A program made the position numbers and the translations under genes. This document shows positions 1-9,129 of a stretch of 64,000 nucleotides of DNA, piece by piece. Below the pieces are notes generated by a model that saw nothing but the letters and a program-made list of their open reading frames with translations, was not told where the DNA came from and did no database searches. Location of the stretch: assembly GCF_017876675.1 (NCBI RefSeq), contig NZ_JAGIOI010000001.1, forward strand, positions 2,604,001 through 2,668,000. Direction: 5' to 3'. Position 1 is the stretch's first letter, and each line of letters starts with the position of its first letter. The stretch is from Arthrobacter stackebrandtii (GTDB lineage Bacteria > Actinomycetota > Actinomycetes > Actinomycetales > Micrococcaceae).

Positions 1-369
1 GCCGGCAGTGCCGCTGCCATGCAAAGTCCGACGGCGTCCGGCCCCGCCATGCAGGGGGACGCCGGCACGGCACCGGGCGCCAATCCGCAGCAGGCCGGCA
101 GCGCTTCGGTGCGGACCGCCACCGCGGCCGGGCATGCCATGGAGCACCCGCCGGCACCCGCCGCAGTGCCGTGCGCCAACTGTTCCACCGATGAACTCTC
201 GATGGCCGCAAACTGCGGAGCCGCCGTCGTGCCCGGACCGCTGCTGCAGCCAACGGACCGCACGCCCGGCACCGCCCGGCCGGTGCGGGCCGGGCCGCAG
301 GCGTTGGCAGGGGAATGTGTGCCGGTGCCGCGGCCGTCACTGACGCTGCTGTGCATCAATCGCTGCTGA
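1..369 (+). CDS. Hypothetical protein, 5' end outside the window; possible DUF6153-like
   Basis: The reading frame is open to the left edge, so the true start may lie outside; an internal ATG at 19 would give 116 residues. The visible part is Ala/Pro/Gly-rich with a few Cys (CANC near residue 53) and ends in a Pro-Ser-Leu-Thr-Leu-Leu-Cys-Ile-Asn-Arg-Cys tail. That ending and the low-complexity middle resemble the small actinobacterial DUF6153 proteins, whose function is unknown; this is recall, not a search. It lies 49 bases before a copper-binding lipoprotein gene on the same strand, so a shared transcript is possible. It could also be a spurious high-GC frame. Confidence 0.35.
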   Translation, partial: AGSAAAMQSPTASGPAMQGDAGTAPGANPQQAGSASVRTATAAGHAMEHPPAPAAVPCANCSTDELSMAANCGAAVVPGPLLQPTDRTPGTARPVRAGPQALAGECVPVPRPSLTLLCINRC

Positions 370-418
370 GGGGGCCGTTTTGCGCCGCCACATCATCGAC
401 TGAAGCAGAAAGCACACC

Positions 419-1024
419 ATGAACACCACATTTTCCCGCCGTTCCCTCTTCGCCGCAGCCGGCGCCACCATCCTGTTCGCCGCGGGCTGCTCCGCGAAAA
501 CTCCCGGCAGCGGCAGCTCCGCCCCGGCGGGCTCCGCAAACCCGGATCTCATCGCGGAGCTCGGCTTCGCGGGCATGGACGCCAAGGAGATCATCACCGA
601 ACTGGACGCGCTGCCGCTGGAGCAGCGGCCGGCCGGGATCATGGCCTCCATCCGCCCCGACGAGCTGGTCCTGATGGACGCCGCCAAGCGGGAGGCCGCC
701 GTGCCCATGCCCGCCGACGAGTTCTACGTGTCCGTGGCACCGTACGTTGCCCAGACGCACGAGTGCCATTTTCACAGCCTGACCACCTGCGTCGGCGAAC
801 AGCGGAACAAGGAAATGTCCGTCACCGTCAAGGACAATGCAACGGGGAAAGCCGTCCTGGAGGAAAAGCGGAGCACGTTCGACAACGGCTTCATGGGGCT
901 GTGGCTGCCGCGCGGCATCGACGCCACTTTGACCATTGGGTTTGACGGCAAGAGCGCCACCCAGGCGCTCTCGACCAAGGCCGGCGACGACGCAACCTGC
1001 GTAACCACGGCCCAATTGACGTAG
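419..1024 (+). CDS. cueP: CueP-like periplasmic-type copper-binding lipoprotein
   Basis: A 201-residue exported lipoprotein. The N-terminus has a twin Arg (Arg-Arg-Ser at 8-10), a hydrophobic stretch and a lipobox ending Phe-Ala-Ala-Gly-Cys, so it should be anchored outside the membrane after lipidation. The mature part carries the CueP hallmarks: a SIRPDELVL-type segment, then the His/Cys cluster THECHFHSLTTC, then TFDNGF and WLPR segments, and a late Cys in DATC. In Salmonella, CueP is the periplasmic copper-binding protein that supplies Cu to Zn/Cu superoxide dismutase. It sits 4.6 kb from a P1B-ATPase, FNR-like regulator and HMA chaperone, which fits metal or redox stress. The family call is confident; the exact partner here is inferred. 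Confidence 0.85.
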   Translation: MNTTFSRRSLFAAAGATILFAAGCSAKTPGSGSSAPAGSANPDLIAELGFAGMDAKEIITELDALPLEQRPAGIMASIRPDELVLMDAAKREAAVPMPADEFYVSVAPYVAQTHECHFHSLTTCVGEQRNKEMSVTVKDNATGKAVLEEKRSTFDNGFMGLWLPRGIDATLTIGFDGKSATQALSTKAGDDATCVTTAQLT

Positions 1025-1068
1025 CAAAAACCCTGTTCGCGCCGTCCGCGGCGGCGTAGCGTTGGCCC

Positions 1069-1446
1069 ATGGACTGGAAACTGGAACTCATATTCGTGCC
1101 CGTCTCCGACGTGGACCGGGCCAAGGACTTCTATGTGAACAAGGTTGGCTTCAACGCCGATTACGACGAGCGACCCGGCGGCGGCATCCGCTTCGTGCAG
1201 CTGACGCCGCCGGGATCCGCCTGCTCCATCTGCATTGGCGAGGGAATCAACGACGCCCCTCCCGGCACCGCGCCGAGCCTGCAGATAGTGGTGGCCGACA
1301 TCCAGGCCGCCCACAAGCAGCTCGCGGACAACGGTGTGGAGGTCAGCGATGTTGACGTCCAGGCGTGGGGCAACTTTGTGTACTTCGCCGATCCGGACGG
1401 CAACAAGTGGGCCCTGCAATCCATGGCCAGCCGGCCCAACGGCTGA
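1069..1446 (+). CDS. VOC (glyoxalase/bleomycin-resistance) family protein
   Basis: A 125-residue single-domain VOC-fold protein. It opens with a beta-strand (LELIFVPVSDVDRAKDFY) typical of the family and ends with YFADPDGNKWALQ, the usual C-terminal strand with Asp-Pro-Asp-Gly-Asn. VOC proteins are usually small metal-dependent lyases, isomerases or binding proteins; the substrate cannot be read from the sequence. The start is leaderless: TAGCGT at 1057-1062 lies six bases before the ATG and there is no ribosome-binding site. It follows cueP on the same strand but appears to have its own promoter. Confidence 0.85.
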   Translation: MDWKLELIFVPVSDVDRAKDFYVNKVGFNADYDERPGGGIRFVQLTPPGSACSICIGEGINDAPPGTAPSLQIVVADIQAAHKQLADNGVEVSDVDVQAWGNFVYFADPDGNKWALQSMASRPNG

Positions 1447-1531
1447 TTCAGCCGAAGGCATCCGGCGGCCCGACAATCACCGCCATGCCTGCCGGTCTTC
1501 GGTGTCCATGCATGGCGATAGCGTTAAGGAC

Positions 1532-4500
1532 ATGGATCTTTCCCTCATCCCCCATGTCGATTACACGGAGCTGCGTGTTCTGGTTGGTGCCCAGGCCATG
1601 CACCGCGGCCTGGAGTATGAACGCCAGGAACGGGTCAGGCGGGTCCGCTGGGACGAAGGGGAAATGCGCCTTGATGCTGCGGTGGACGGCAGCCGGGGTA
1701 GTGCCTATGCAACATATGTGTATTTCCGCGAGGACAACAGCGGCATCCACATTGAATCCACCGACTGCAGCTGCCCTGTCGGATGGGACTGCAAGCATGT
1801 CGCCGCCCTGGTTCTGTACACCAACCGCCTGTTGGAAGACGGGCCCGGAAAGAAGACGATCCCCTTCGGCCAGGCCGCCCCTGCGAAAGCCGTTGCGCCC
1901 GCCAAGCCGGAGGCTCCCGGAACTGCCGTGTGGGAAAGGCAGCTGGGAATCCTCCTGAACCCCGGCGCCGAACCCGCCCCGCCCCAGTGGGGCGCAGCTG
2001 CTGCGGCACCGACGGGCCGCACGCCCATGGCGCTGCAGTTTGAACTCGTTGAAGAGGTGGAAAAGGACTACTGGGGCAGGGAGAAGGAGCACGTGCCGGC
2101 CATTGTGCGGCTGGGTGTCCGTCCGGTCACGCTGGGCACGTCGGGCAAGTGGACAGTTGGCAACCTCTCGTGGAACAACTTGTACCGCCTTGACTACGAC
2201 CTCAGCCTGAACCCCGCCCACCGGGAATGGATCCGGGTTTTCCATTCGCTGCACCAGGCCTCCCACTCCGCCCGCAACAACGGCAAATGGATTTTCCTTG
2301 ACGGGTTTAATTCCCCGCTGCTCTGGCACCACCTGGACCAGGCGGAGGGCATCGGACTGGATTTTGTGACCTCACGCAAGAACTCCAGCATGAGCCGCGA
2401 GGGTGCGGTCCATGTTGGTACGGACATCGTTTCCATGCCCGACGGCGGCATCCGCCTGGTTGTGCTGGCCACGGCACAGGGCGGCTCCGCACTGGACCAC
2501 GCCCGCATTGGCACCTTGGGGTCACCGCCCCACGGCCTGTACTGGTGGGATGCCGGTGACAAGAAGGATGCGCCACTGAACCAGCGGGCATTGCACATCG
2601 CCCCGCTTGACGGCGCCATGGGGGAATCCCTGGCAATGCTGGTCGCGTCCCGGATCGCCGTGGACATTCCGGCTCCCGACAGGGACCGTTTCGTGGAAAG
2701 CTACTACCCCAAGCTGCGCAGTACCATGGACGTCCGCCCCGGCAGCGACGTCGCGGGGCTGCCGGAGATCCTGGACCCGGTGCTCGTGCTGGCAGTGACC
2801 CACAGGGAGGCAGGGCCGGCAGCCAAGGCGGGCCGCGGGAAGACCGGCGGCTACAAGACAAAGTCCGGCAGTGCGCCGTCGTTGGAGCTGCACTGGCACT
2901 GGGAATACACGGTGGGGGAGACGGTCACGCCCCACCCGCTCACCGCAGGGTCCGGCAACCGCGATGCAGTGTTCGAGGGCAGGCTGCTGTTGTCCGTGGC
3001 AGCGGCGCTCACCGACTTCCCCGAAGCCACCCGGGACCCGTTCCCGCATGCACCCACGCTTCACCCCGGCAGCAACGAGCCCGTCCACCTAAAGACTGTG
3101 GCCGCCGCCCGCTTCAGCACCGGCGCGCTGCCCATCCTTGCCGGACTGGAACATGTGCGCGTGGATGCCGCCGGAACGGCCCCGGACTACACGGAACTGA
3201 CCGGCACACCGCAGATCGGCATCAGCACCCACGGGACGGACGACGGCGACTGGTTCGACCTGGGCGTCTCCGTTTCCCTGGACGGAACCGACATCCCGTT
3301 CGGGGAGCTGTTCCTGGCACTGGCCACGGACGAAGAGCACCTGATGCTGCCCAACGGCCACTGGTTTGCCCTGGACCAGCCCGAATTCCAGCAGCTGCGG
3401 CGCCTGATCGAGGAGGCGCGAAGCCTGCAGGAACCGGGGGAGTCGCTGACCATCAGCCGCTACCAGGCCGGGCTGTGGGAGGAACTGAAGGAGCTCTCCA
3501 CCAGCGTCGAGGAAGCCGCCGCCTGGGAGAAATCGGTCAGCGGGCTCCTGGAACTGCAGGAAGTGGCCGCCGTTCCCGTGCCGCAGACGCTTCATGCAGA
3601 GCTGCGCCCCTACCAGCAGGAGGGCTTCAACTGGCTGGCCTTCCTCTACACCAACGGGCTCGGCGGGGTGCTGGCTGACGACATGGGCCTGGGCAAGACG
3701 CTGCAAACCCTCGCCTTGATCGCCCATTCTCGGGAAACGGACAATGCTGGCACAGGCGAGAACCTCAAACCCTTCCTCGTCGTGGCGCCCACCTCGGTGG
3801 TCTCCAACTGGGAAGCCGAGGCCCGACGCTTTGCCCCCAGCCTGAAAACCACCGCCGTCACCGACACCCTGCGCCGCAGCGGCGGTGACGCCGCCTCCCT
3901 GGCGGAAGGGGCCGACGTCGTGATCACCTCCTATGCACTCTTCCGCCTGGACAACGAGGCCTACGCGAGCCAGGAATGGGCCGGGCTGATCCTGGACGAG
4001 GCCCAGTTCGTGAAGAACCACCTCACCAAGGCCAGCCAGATGGCGCGCGCGTTTCCGGCGACGTTCAAGCTGGCCATCACGGGCACGCCCATGGAAAACA
4101 ACCTGATGGAGCTGTGGTCGCTGTTTGCGGTGGCAGCGCCGGGGCTGTTTCCCTCGCCCACCAACTTTGCCGATTACTACCGCAAGCCGGTGGAGAAGGA
4201 CGGCGACGGCGAGCGGCTCAAGCAGCTGCGCCGTCGGATCCGGCCGTTGATCATGCGGCGCACCAAGGATGCTGTGGCGAAGGAGCTGCCGCCCAAGCAG
4301 GAACAGGTCCTGGAGCTGGAACTGGCGCCGCGGCACCGCACCATCTACCAGCGTCACCTGCAGCACGAGCGGCAAAAGGTGATGGGGCTTCTGGGCGACA
4401 TGGACAAGAACCGCTTCGCCATCTTCAAGTCGCTCACCACGCTGCGGATGCTCAGCCTGGACGCGTCGCTGGTGGACGTGAAGTACGCGAGCACGCCGTC

Positions 4501-5005
4501 CAGCAAGCTCGATGTGCTGTTTGAGCAGCTCGAGGATGTGGTGGCGGAGGGGCACCGGGCACTGATTTTCAGCCAGTTCACCTCGTTCCTGGGCAAGGCG
4601 CGCGAGCGGCTGGACGCGGCCGGGATCGAGTACGCCTACCTCGACGGCAAGACGACCAAGCGCGGGGCGGTCATTGACAAGTTCAAGAACGGGCAGGCAC
4701 CCGTGTTCCTGATCAGCCTGAAATCCGGCGGCTTCGGCCTGAACCTTACCGAGGCCGACTATTGCTTCCTGCTGGACCCCTGGTGGAACCCGGCCACCGA
4801 GAACCAGGCCGTGGACCGCACCCACCGGATCGGCCAGACGAAGAACGTCATGGTGTACCGGCTGGTTGCCAAGGACACCATCGAGGAGAAGGTCATGGCG
4901 CTGAAGGAAAAGAAGGCGAAGCTGTTCACCTCCGTCATGGACGACGACGCGATGTTCTCAGCCGCCATCACCGCTGACGACGTCCGCGGCCTGTTCGACG
5001 CCTGA
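1532..5005 (+). CDS. SNF2-family DNA-dependent ATPase/helicase with N-terminal SWIM zinc finger
   Basis: About 1157 residues. A SWIM-type zinc finger (C79, C81, C87, H89) lies near the N-terminus. The SNF2 motor fills the C-terminal third: motif I DDMGLGKT near residue 713, motif II DEAQ near 822, SAT-like TGTP, and motif VI QAVDRTHRIGQ near 1100. Such proteins translocate on double-stranded DNA and remodel protein-DNA complexes; the bacterial RapA-like and SWIM-SNF2 members are poorly characterised. The long stretch between finger and motor is typical of the actinobacterial SWIM-SNF2 group. Start at 1532 is preferred because the protein family begins there; ATG 1508 is an in-frame alternative. 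No strong ribosome-binding site is seen at either. Confidence 0.9.
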   Translation: MDLSLIPHVDYTELRVLVGAQAMHRGLEYERQERVRRVRWDEGEMRLDAAVDGSRGSAYATYVYFREDNSGIHIESTDCSCPVGWDCKHVAALVLYTNRLLEDGPGKKTIPFGQAAPAKAVAPAKPEAPGTAVWERQLGILLNPGAEPAPPQWGAAAAAPTGRTPMALQFELVEEVEKDYWGREKEHVPAIVRLGVRPVTLGTSGKWTVGNLSWNNLYRLDYDLSLNPAHREWIRVFHSLHQASHSARNNGKWIFLDGFNSPLLWHHLDQAEGIGLDFVTSRKNSSMSREGAVHVGTDIVSMPDGGIRLVVLATAQGGSALDHARIGTLGSPPHGLYWWDAGDKKDAPLNQRALHIAPLDGAMGESLAMLVASRIAVDIPAPDRDRFVESYYPKLRSTMDVRPGSDVAGLPEILDPVLVLAVTHREAGPAAKAGRGKTGGYKTKSGSAPSLELHWHWEYTVGETVTPHPLTAGSGNRDAVFEGRLLLSVAAALTDFPEATRDPFPHAPTLHPGSNEPVHLKTVAAARFSTGALPILAGLEHVRVDAAGTAPDYTELTGTPQIGISTHGTDDGDWFDLGVSVSLDGTDIPFGELFLALATDEEHLMLPNGHWFALDQPEFQQLRRLIEEARSLQEPGESLTISRYQAGLWEELKELSTSVEEAAAWEKSVSGLLELQEVAAVPVPQTLHAELRPYQQEGFNWLAFLYTNGLGGVLADDMGLGKTLQTLALIAHSRETDNAGTGENLKPFLVVAPTSVVSNWEAEARRFAPSLKTTAVTDTLRRSGGDAASLAEGADVVITSYALFRLDNEAYASQEWAGLILDEAQFVKNHLTKASQMARAFPATFKLAITGTPMENNLMELWSLFAVAAPGLFPSPTNFADYYRKPVEKDGDGERLKQLRRRIRPLIMRRTKDAVAKELPPKQEQVLELELAPRHRTIYQRHLQHERQKVMGLLGDMDKNRFAIFKSLTTLRMLSLDASLVDVKYASTPSSKLDVLFEQLEDVVAEGHRALIFSQFTSFLGKARERLDAAGIEYAYLDGKTTKRGAVIDKFKNGQAPVFLISLKSGGFGLNLTEADYCFLLDPWWNPATENQAVDRTHRIGQTKNVMVYRLVAKDTIEEKVMALKEKKAKLFTSVMDDDAMFSAAITADDVRGLFDA

Positions 5006-5130
5006 TCCGTGGCGATGCCGCCAAGGCGGGGCGACGCCGGGCGGGGACCTTTAAGGAAACTTTCATCCAGCTGCCTACCGTTTGAATGGGTGGGGTGGTT
5101 GCTCCGACGCCCGTCGAGTCCTCTGGGGGA

Positions 5131-5529
5131 ATGATGAAGAAACTGATGAAGTCAATGACAGCCGTGGCCTTCGCGGCGCTGCTTGCAGCCGGGGCTGCCG
5201 GTTGCAGCGGCACCGCGGATCCGGCGCCGGCCGGCGGCAATGGAGTTCCGGCAGGTTCGGAGAAGCAGGATGCCCCGGACAAGGCTGCAGGCAGTGGCGA
5301 CATTGAGAAGGACGCCCTGGTCCAGGGGATCAACGTCGCCATGGATGCGGACGCGCGGTGGGAAGGTGACACCCTGCATGTGAAGCTGAAGGTGGACCAG
5401 GGCGAGAACGGCCTCCGTGCCTTCACCAACTGCATGGTGACGGACCAGCTGTTGCAGGTCACCCAGACGGCGGTCCTGGAATTCACTGACGGCACCGTGG
5501 CCTGCGTTGACGTCCTGCCGGCTGACTAG
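5131..5529 (+). CDS. Putative lipoprotein of unknown function
   Basis: About 132 residues. A positively charged start (MMKKLMKSM), a hydrophobic run and a lipobox AAGC near residue 25 predict an exported lipoprotein. A Gly/Pro/Ala-rich linker leads to a small acidic domain containing two Cys (FTNC and VAC) that could form a disulfide. A purine-rich GGGGGA lies directly before tandem ATG codons, so the second ATG (5134) may be used. I recognise no family. It lies tail-to-tail with the metal ATPase gene. Confidence 0.7.
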   Translation: MMKKLMKSMTAVAFAALLAAGAAGCSGTADPAPAGGNGVPAGSEKQDAPDKAAGSGDIEKDALVQGINVAMDADARWEGDTLHVKLKVDQGENGLRAFTNCMVTDQLLQVTQTAVLEFTDGTVACVDVLPAD

Positions 5530-5537
5530 CCCCCCAA

Positions 5538-5585
5538 CGCCATTGCTGCGACATGATCGGGAAGGAACCCGCCATTGCTGCGACA
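5538..5585. repeat. 16-bp direct repeat pair between convergent genes
   Basis: CGCCATTGCTGCGACA occurs at 5538-5553 and again, identical, at 5570-5585, in the short gap between the lipoprotein stop and the metal-ATPase stop. The unit spacing is 32 bases. There is no coding potential. The pair may be a duplicated intergenic repeat or part of a transcription end site. Confidence 0.6.
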
Positions 5586-5605
5586 GCGTCCGGAGTGGTT
5601 GACGA

Positions 5606-7555
5606 CTAGGGCCGGCTGTCAAGGGCGGCTTCGCGCCCGGGCACCGCAACCGCATCCGCCGTGGGCCCAGCCTCCGGGGTGGCACCCGCATCCGCCGTGG
5701 GGGCTGGCGCCCGCTTGTCGCGGTAGCGGACCAGGCGGACGGCGTTGATGATGACCACCAGGACACTGATCTCATGCACCAACATGCCGGTTGCCATGAA
5801 CACCTTCTGCGCCAGTACTCCGGCCAGAAGCAGCACAACCGTTCCCAGAGCGATCCACGTGTTTTGCACCATGTTCCGCACAGTGGCCTTGGCCAGCGAG
5901 TACGCATGCACCAGCTGGTCAAAGCGGTTGCCCATCAGGATCACGTCCGCCGTCTGGATGGACACGTCCGTGCCGGCGCCCATGGCCAGGCCAACATCCG
6001 CCGTGGCGATCGCGGGGGCGTCGTTGATGCCGTCGCCCACCATGGCCACGCGGTGCCCGGCATCCTTGAGTTCCTGGACAATGCGGACCTTGTCGGCCGG
6101 CAGCAGTTCCGCACGGAACTCGTCCAGGCCGAGCTCGGCAGCGACCAGGGCCGCGGTGTGGCGGTTGTCGCCCGTGAGCATGTAGAACTTCTTGATGCCG
6201 CGGCGGCGCATGGCGGCAATGGCGTCCCTGGCCTCCGGACGGATCTTGTCTGCGATCGAGATGACGCCAGCCAGCTGGCCGTCCACCACGGAGAACACCG
6301 CGGTGTTGCCGAGCCGTTCACGTTCCACGGCATGTGCCTCGGCCGCGGCCGGCAGCTCCACGCCCATCTCGCCCAGGACCCGGCGTGAGCCAACGGCCAC
6401 GGTGTGGCCGTCAATCTGGCCGCGGATGCCGCCGCCCTTGATGACTTCGACATCGGTGGGCGGGGTGAGGACTTCAAGGCCGCGCTCGCGGGCCTCATCC
6501 ACAATGGTGCGTCCGAGCGGGTGTTCGGAAGCAAGCTCAAGGCGGGCCGCAAGCAACAGGACGGTCCCGGCGTCGTGCGTTCCAAGCGGGAAAACCTCGG
6601 TGACCTCGGGGCGGCCCACTGTGAGCGTGCCCGTCTTGTCGAAGACCATGGCGTCGATCTTGGAGAAGCGTTCCAGGGCGTCGCCGCCCTTGACCAGGAC
6701 GCCGTGGCGGGCGCCGTTGCCCAGGCCAGCAACCATGGAGACCGGGGTGGAGATGACGAGTGCGCCGGGGCAGGCGATGACAAGGAACGTCAGCGCGAAC
6801 TCAATGTTTCGGCTGAAGATCAGCACAATCACGGCCAGGACCACGATGGACGGCGTGTAGATCTGCGCGAAGCGGTCAAGGAAACGCTGGGCCCTCGTCT
6901 TGGATTCCTGGGCCTCCTCGACGAGCTCGATGATTTGCGCGAAGGTGGTGTCATCGCCCACCTGCTCGGCGGTCATGGAGATGAAGCCGTTGTCCACGAT
7001 GGTGCCGCCGTAGACCCTGTCGCCCACCTTCTTTGAGGCGGGGACGGGCTCGCCGGTAATGGTGGCCTCGTTGACCAGGGCCCTGCCGGAGGTGATGGTG
7101 CCGTCCACCGGGATCTGGCCGCCGGACTGGATCACCACGTGGTCGCCCTCGATGACGTCGTCCACGCCGACGGTGACGGCCACGCCGTCGCGCATCACCT
7201 GCGCCTCCTGCGGCGCCATGTCCACGAGCTCCCGCAGCGAGCGGCGCGTCTTCTCCAGGGTGCGGGCCTCAAGCCAGGCGCCGAAGACGAACAGGAAGGA
7301 GACCACTGCGGCCTCGACGTATTCGCCAATGATCAGCGCGCCGACGACGGCGATGCTCACCAGCAGGTCGATGCTGAACGCCCTGTGGCGCAGCGCCTGG
7401 AATGCGCGGATGGCGGTGGGGACGCCGGCGGTGACGGCCGAGACGACCAAGAGTCCGGCACGGATTTCCGGCAGGCCGAAGAGATGGAACGCCAGTGCGG
7501 CGATCAGCATGATGCCGGTCGCGGCGGCGATCCGGGCTTTGGTCCTGCCAGTCAT
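5606..7555 (-). CDS. Heavy-metal translocating P1B-type ATPase, CPG variant, without HMA domain
   Basis: 649 residues. All P-type ATPase landmarks are present: TGE at 167-169, phosphorylation site DKTGTLT at 306-312, the Ser-Glu-His-Pro (HP) motif, and the GDGINDAP hinge. The transmembrane metal motif is Cys-Pro-Gly (262-264) rather than the Cys-Pro-Cys of CopA or ZntA. The N-terminus has no HMA domain; a separate HMA protein is encoded at 9130-9354. It should export a transition metal ion across the membrane, but the CPG motif leaves copper versus zinc/cadmium or another metal undecided. Start 7555 is chosen because AAGGAG lies five bases before that ATG. An FNR-like palindrome lies 76 bases upstream. 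Confidence 0.9.
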   Translation of the reverse strand: MTGRTKARIAAATGIMLIAALAFHLFGLPEIRAGLLVVSAVTAGVPTAIRAFQALRHRAFSIDLLVSIAVVGALIIGEYVEAAVVSFLFVFGAWLEARTLEKTRRSLRELVDMAPQEAQVMRDGVAVTVGVDDVIEGDHVVIQSGGQIPVDGTITSGRALVNEATITGEPVPASKKVGDRVYGGTIVDNGFISMTAEQVGDDTTFAQIIELVEEAQESKTRAQRFLDRFAQIYTPSIVVLAVIVLIFSRNIEFALTFLVIACPGALVISTPVSMVAGLGNGARHGVLVKGGDALERFSKIDAMVFDKTGTLTVGRPEVTEVFPLGTHDAGTVLLLAARLELASEHPLGRTIVDEARERGLEVLTPPTDVEVIKGGGIRGQIDGHTVAVGSRRVLGEMGVELPAAAEAHAVERERLGNTAVFSVVDGQLAGVISIADKIRPEARDAIAAMRRRGIKKFYMLTGDNRHTAALVAAELGLDEFRAELLPADKVRIVQELKDAGHRVAMVGDGINDAPAIATADVGLAMGAGTDVSIQTADVILMGNRFDQLVHAYSLAKATVRNMVQNTWIALGTVVLLLAGVLAQKVFMATGMLVHEISVLVVIINAVRLVRYRDKRAPAPTADAGATPEAGPTADAVAVPGREAALDSRP

Positions 7556-7630
7556 GATGCTCCTTGAATTCCGCGGCAGGGGTTCCCCGCCGGTGTCCTC
7601 CAAGGATCGCCCGGATCCGCTGCGTGTGCC

Positions 7631-7644
7631 TTGACCGGGGTCAA
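7631..7644. promoter_or_regulatory. FNR-type palindromic operator upstream of the metal ATPase
   Basis: TTGACCGGGGTCAA is a perfect TTGAC-N4-GTCAA palindrome, close to the FNR consensus TTGAT-N4-ATCAA. It lies between the Pr6Pr stop and the ATPase start. The same half-sites occur at 9415-9428. The FNR-like regulator at 8420-9112 is the likely binder. Confidence 0.7.
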
Positions 7645-7680
7645 TTCAGCGAAACAGGGCACACAGCAGGGCGTTGGCGG

Positions 7681-8370
7681 TCAGCGGGCCAACGTGGCCT
7701 CGGCATGTTTGCTGCCAGTCTTCCGGGCAAGGACCTTGTCCAGAAAGAGATAGAGGGAACCCACGGCAAGGAGCAGAAAGACTATGCCGGCGCCATTGAC
7801 CGCCACTGTGGCGAACCCCAACTTTGAGATGTTCACAAAGGGATACGGGTAGAAGCCGGTGACCGCGCCCTGGACCACGGTGAGCACTATGTACGCGGCC
7901 GGCCACACGGCGGCGAGCAGGAGCGCCTGCCACGTGACCCGCGGGCGCGGCCCGAACAGGAGCCAGCCCAGGATGGCCAGGATGGGAGCCACGTAATGCA
8001 GCCCGATGTTGGACAGCGCTGCCACTCCGGTGAAGGCCGCCAGTGGCGCGAGGATCACGTGGTAGATGGCCAAGGTGACGGTGATGCCAAACATCGATCC
8101 AATGCGCAGCACACGCCAAAATGCGCCGTCGCGGTCAGGCCGGATGACAAGTGTTGCCGCGGCAATGCCGACAAGCACGTTTGATTGCACCGTGAAGTAG
8201 CTGAAGAACTCGATGATGCGCTGCCCGAGCGGCGCATTGGAGGGGCCAAAGCCAATGTTGACGTTCCCGATGACCAGGAGAAACTGGGTGCCCACCGACA
8301 GCGCGACGACCAGCACGGTGCCGGCATGCCAGAATTGGGCGAGGGTGTGCCTTGGGATGCTGCGGATCAT
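7681..8370 (-). CDS. Pr6Pr family integral membrane protein
   Basis: 229 residues with about six hydrophobic membrane segments. The FFSYFTVQSN motif (near residue 53) and a conserved His-Tyr in GLHYVAP match the Pr6Pr family of bacterial membrane proteins, whose function is not established. It follows the FNR-like regulator gene by 49 bases on the same strand and could be the last gene of the chaperone-regulator-membrane protein transcript. No start-site evidence favours an alternative to the ATG at 8370. Confidence 0.8.
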   Translation of the reverse strand: MIRSIPRHTLAQFWHAGTVLVVALSVGTQFLLVIGNVNIGFGPSNAPLGQRIIEFFSYFTVQSNVLVGIAAATLVIRPDRDGAFWRVLRIGSMFGITVTLAIYHVILAPLAAFTGVAALSNIGLHYVAPILAILGWLLFGPRPRVTWQALLLAAVWPAAYIVLTVVQGAVTGFYPYPFVNISKLGFATVAVNGAGIVFLLLAVGSLYLFLDKVLARKTGSKHAEATLAR

Positions 8371-8419
8371 GGGGCCAGCCTATCCGGCGGCTATTCCCTG
8401 AAGCCAACCGCAACGGCGG

Positions 8420-9112
8420 CTATAGCCGATGCAGCGCGGGCACATCCACCAGCTCAATGGTGCGGCGCGGGTGCTGGCGGATCATCCCGGCGTCCTCGAA
8501 CTGGGTCAACTTTCGGCTGAGCGTCTCCGGCGTGAGCCCCAGAAAGGATGCGACATCCTTCTTGGCGATGGGCAGCGGGAATTTCGCCGTGGGGTGTTCG
8601 TCCGCCAGCTCCAGCAGGTAGGCGGCCAGCCGGTGGTCGGCATCCTCCCCGGCCAAGGCGCTCAGCTGCCGTTCGGTGCTTTCCAGCCGGCTGCTCAGGG
8701 TCTCCAGCATCTTGTATGTGACGCTGGGGTAGCGCAGGAGGTAGTCGCGGAGGTCGTCGTGGTGCAGCGCGCAGATCTCAGCCGTCTCAAGCGTGGTGGC
8801 AAAGTGGTCCTTGGGTGCGCCGCTTATGAAGCTCATGTCGCCAAGGAAGTCGCCCTCGCCCAGCACCCGGATCAACTGCTCATGCCCGGACTCGGTGATC
8901 CGGAAAATCTTCACCTGCCCGCTGTGGATGATCATCAGGAACGGGTTGTTCTCGCCCGCCCCATACAGCTGCTCGTTTCGAACATGGCGCCGCAGCCGCA
9001 CCCGCCCGGCAATTTCCTGGAGTTCCTCCGGCGCGAGCCCGGCAAAAATGGGGACGCGCCCCACCAGAACCTCCAGTGGAGCGTGCCCATGGACTGCAGA
9101 TTTGTGTGCCAT
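8420..9112 (-). CDS. Crp/Fnr-family transcriptional regulator with FNR-type recognition helix
   Basis: 230 residues: an N-terminal cyclic-nucleotide-like sensor barrel (about 15-130), a dimer helix, and a C-terminal winged helix. The recognition helix reads LTPETLSRKL, keeping the Glu-x-x-Ser-Arg set that in FNR contacts TTGA half-sites; two such palindromes flank its gene cluster. Only one Cys is present (EICALHH), so it cannot hold an FNR [4Fe-4S] cluster. The signal is therefore unknown and could be redox, heme, nitric oxide or a small ligand. It lies 17 bases after the HMA chaperone gene and is likely co-transcribed with it. Confidence 0.9.
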   Translation of the reverse strand: MAHKSAVHGHAPLEVLVGRVPIFAGLAPEELQEIAGRVRLRRHVRNEQLYGAGENNPFLMIIHSGQVKIFRITESGHEQLIRVLGEGDFLGDMSFISGAPKDHFATTLETAEICALHHDDLRDYLLRYPSVTYKMLETLSSRLESTERQLSALAGEDADHRLAAYLLELADEHPTAKFPLPIAKKDVASFLGLTPETLSRKLTQFEDAGMIRQHPRRTIELVDVPALHRL

Positions 9113-9129
9113 GTCCCTTAGTCAACCAG

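Noticed and set aside
1334-1531. Longer N-terminus for the SNF2 protein
   Set aside because: It overlaps the VOC gene in another frame and shows no conserved sequence before MDLSLIPH.
3089-4825. 578-codon minus frame
   Set aside because: Antisense shadow of the SNF2 gene.
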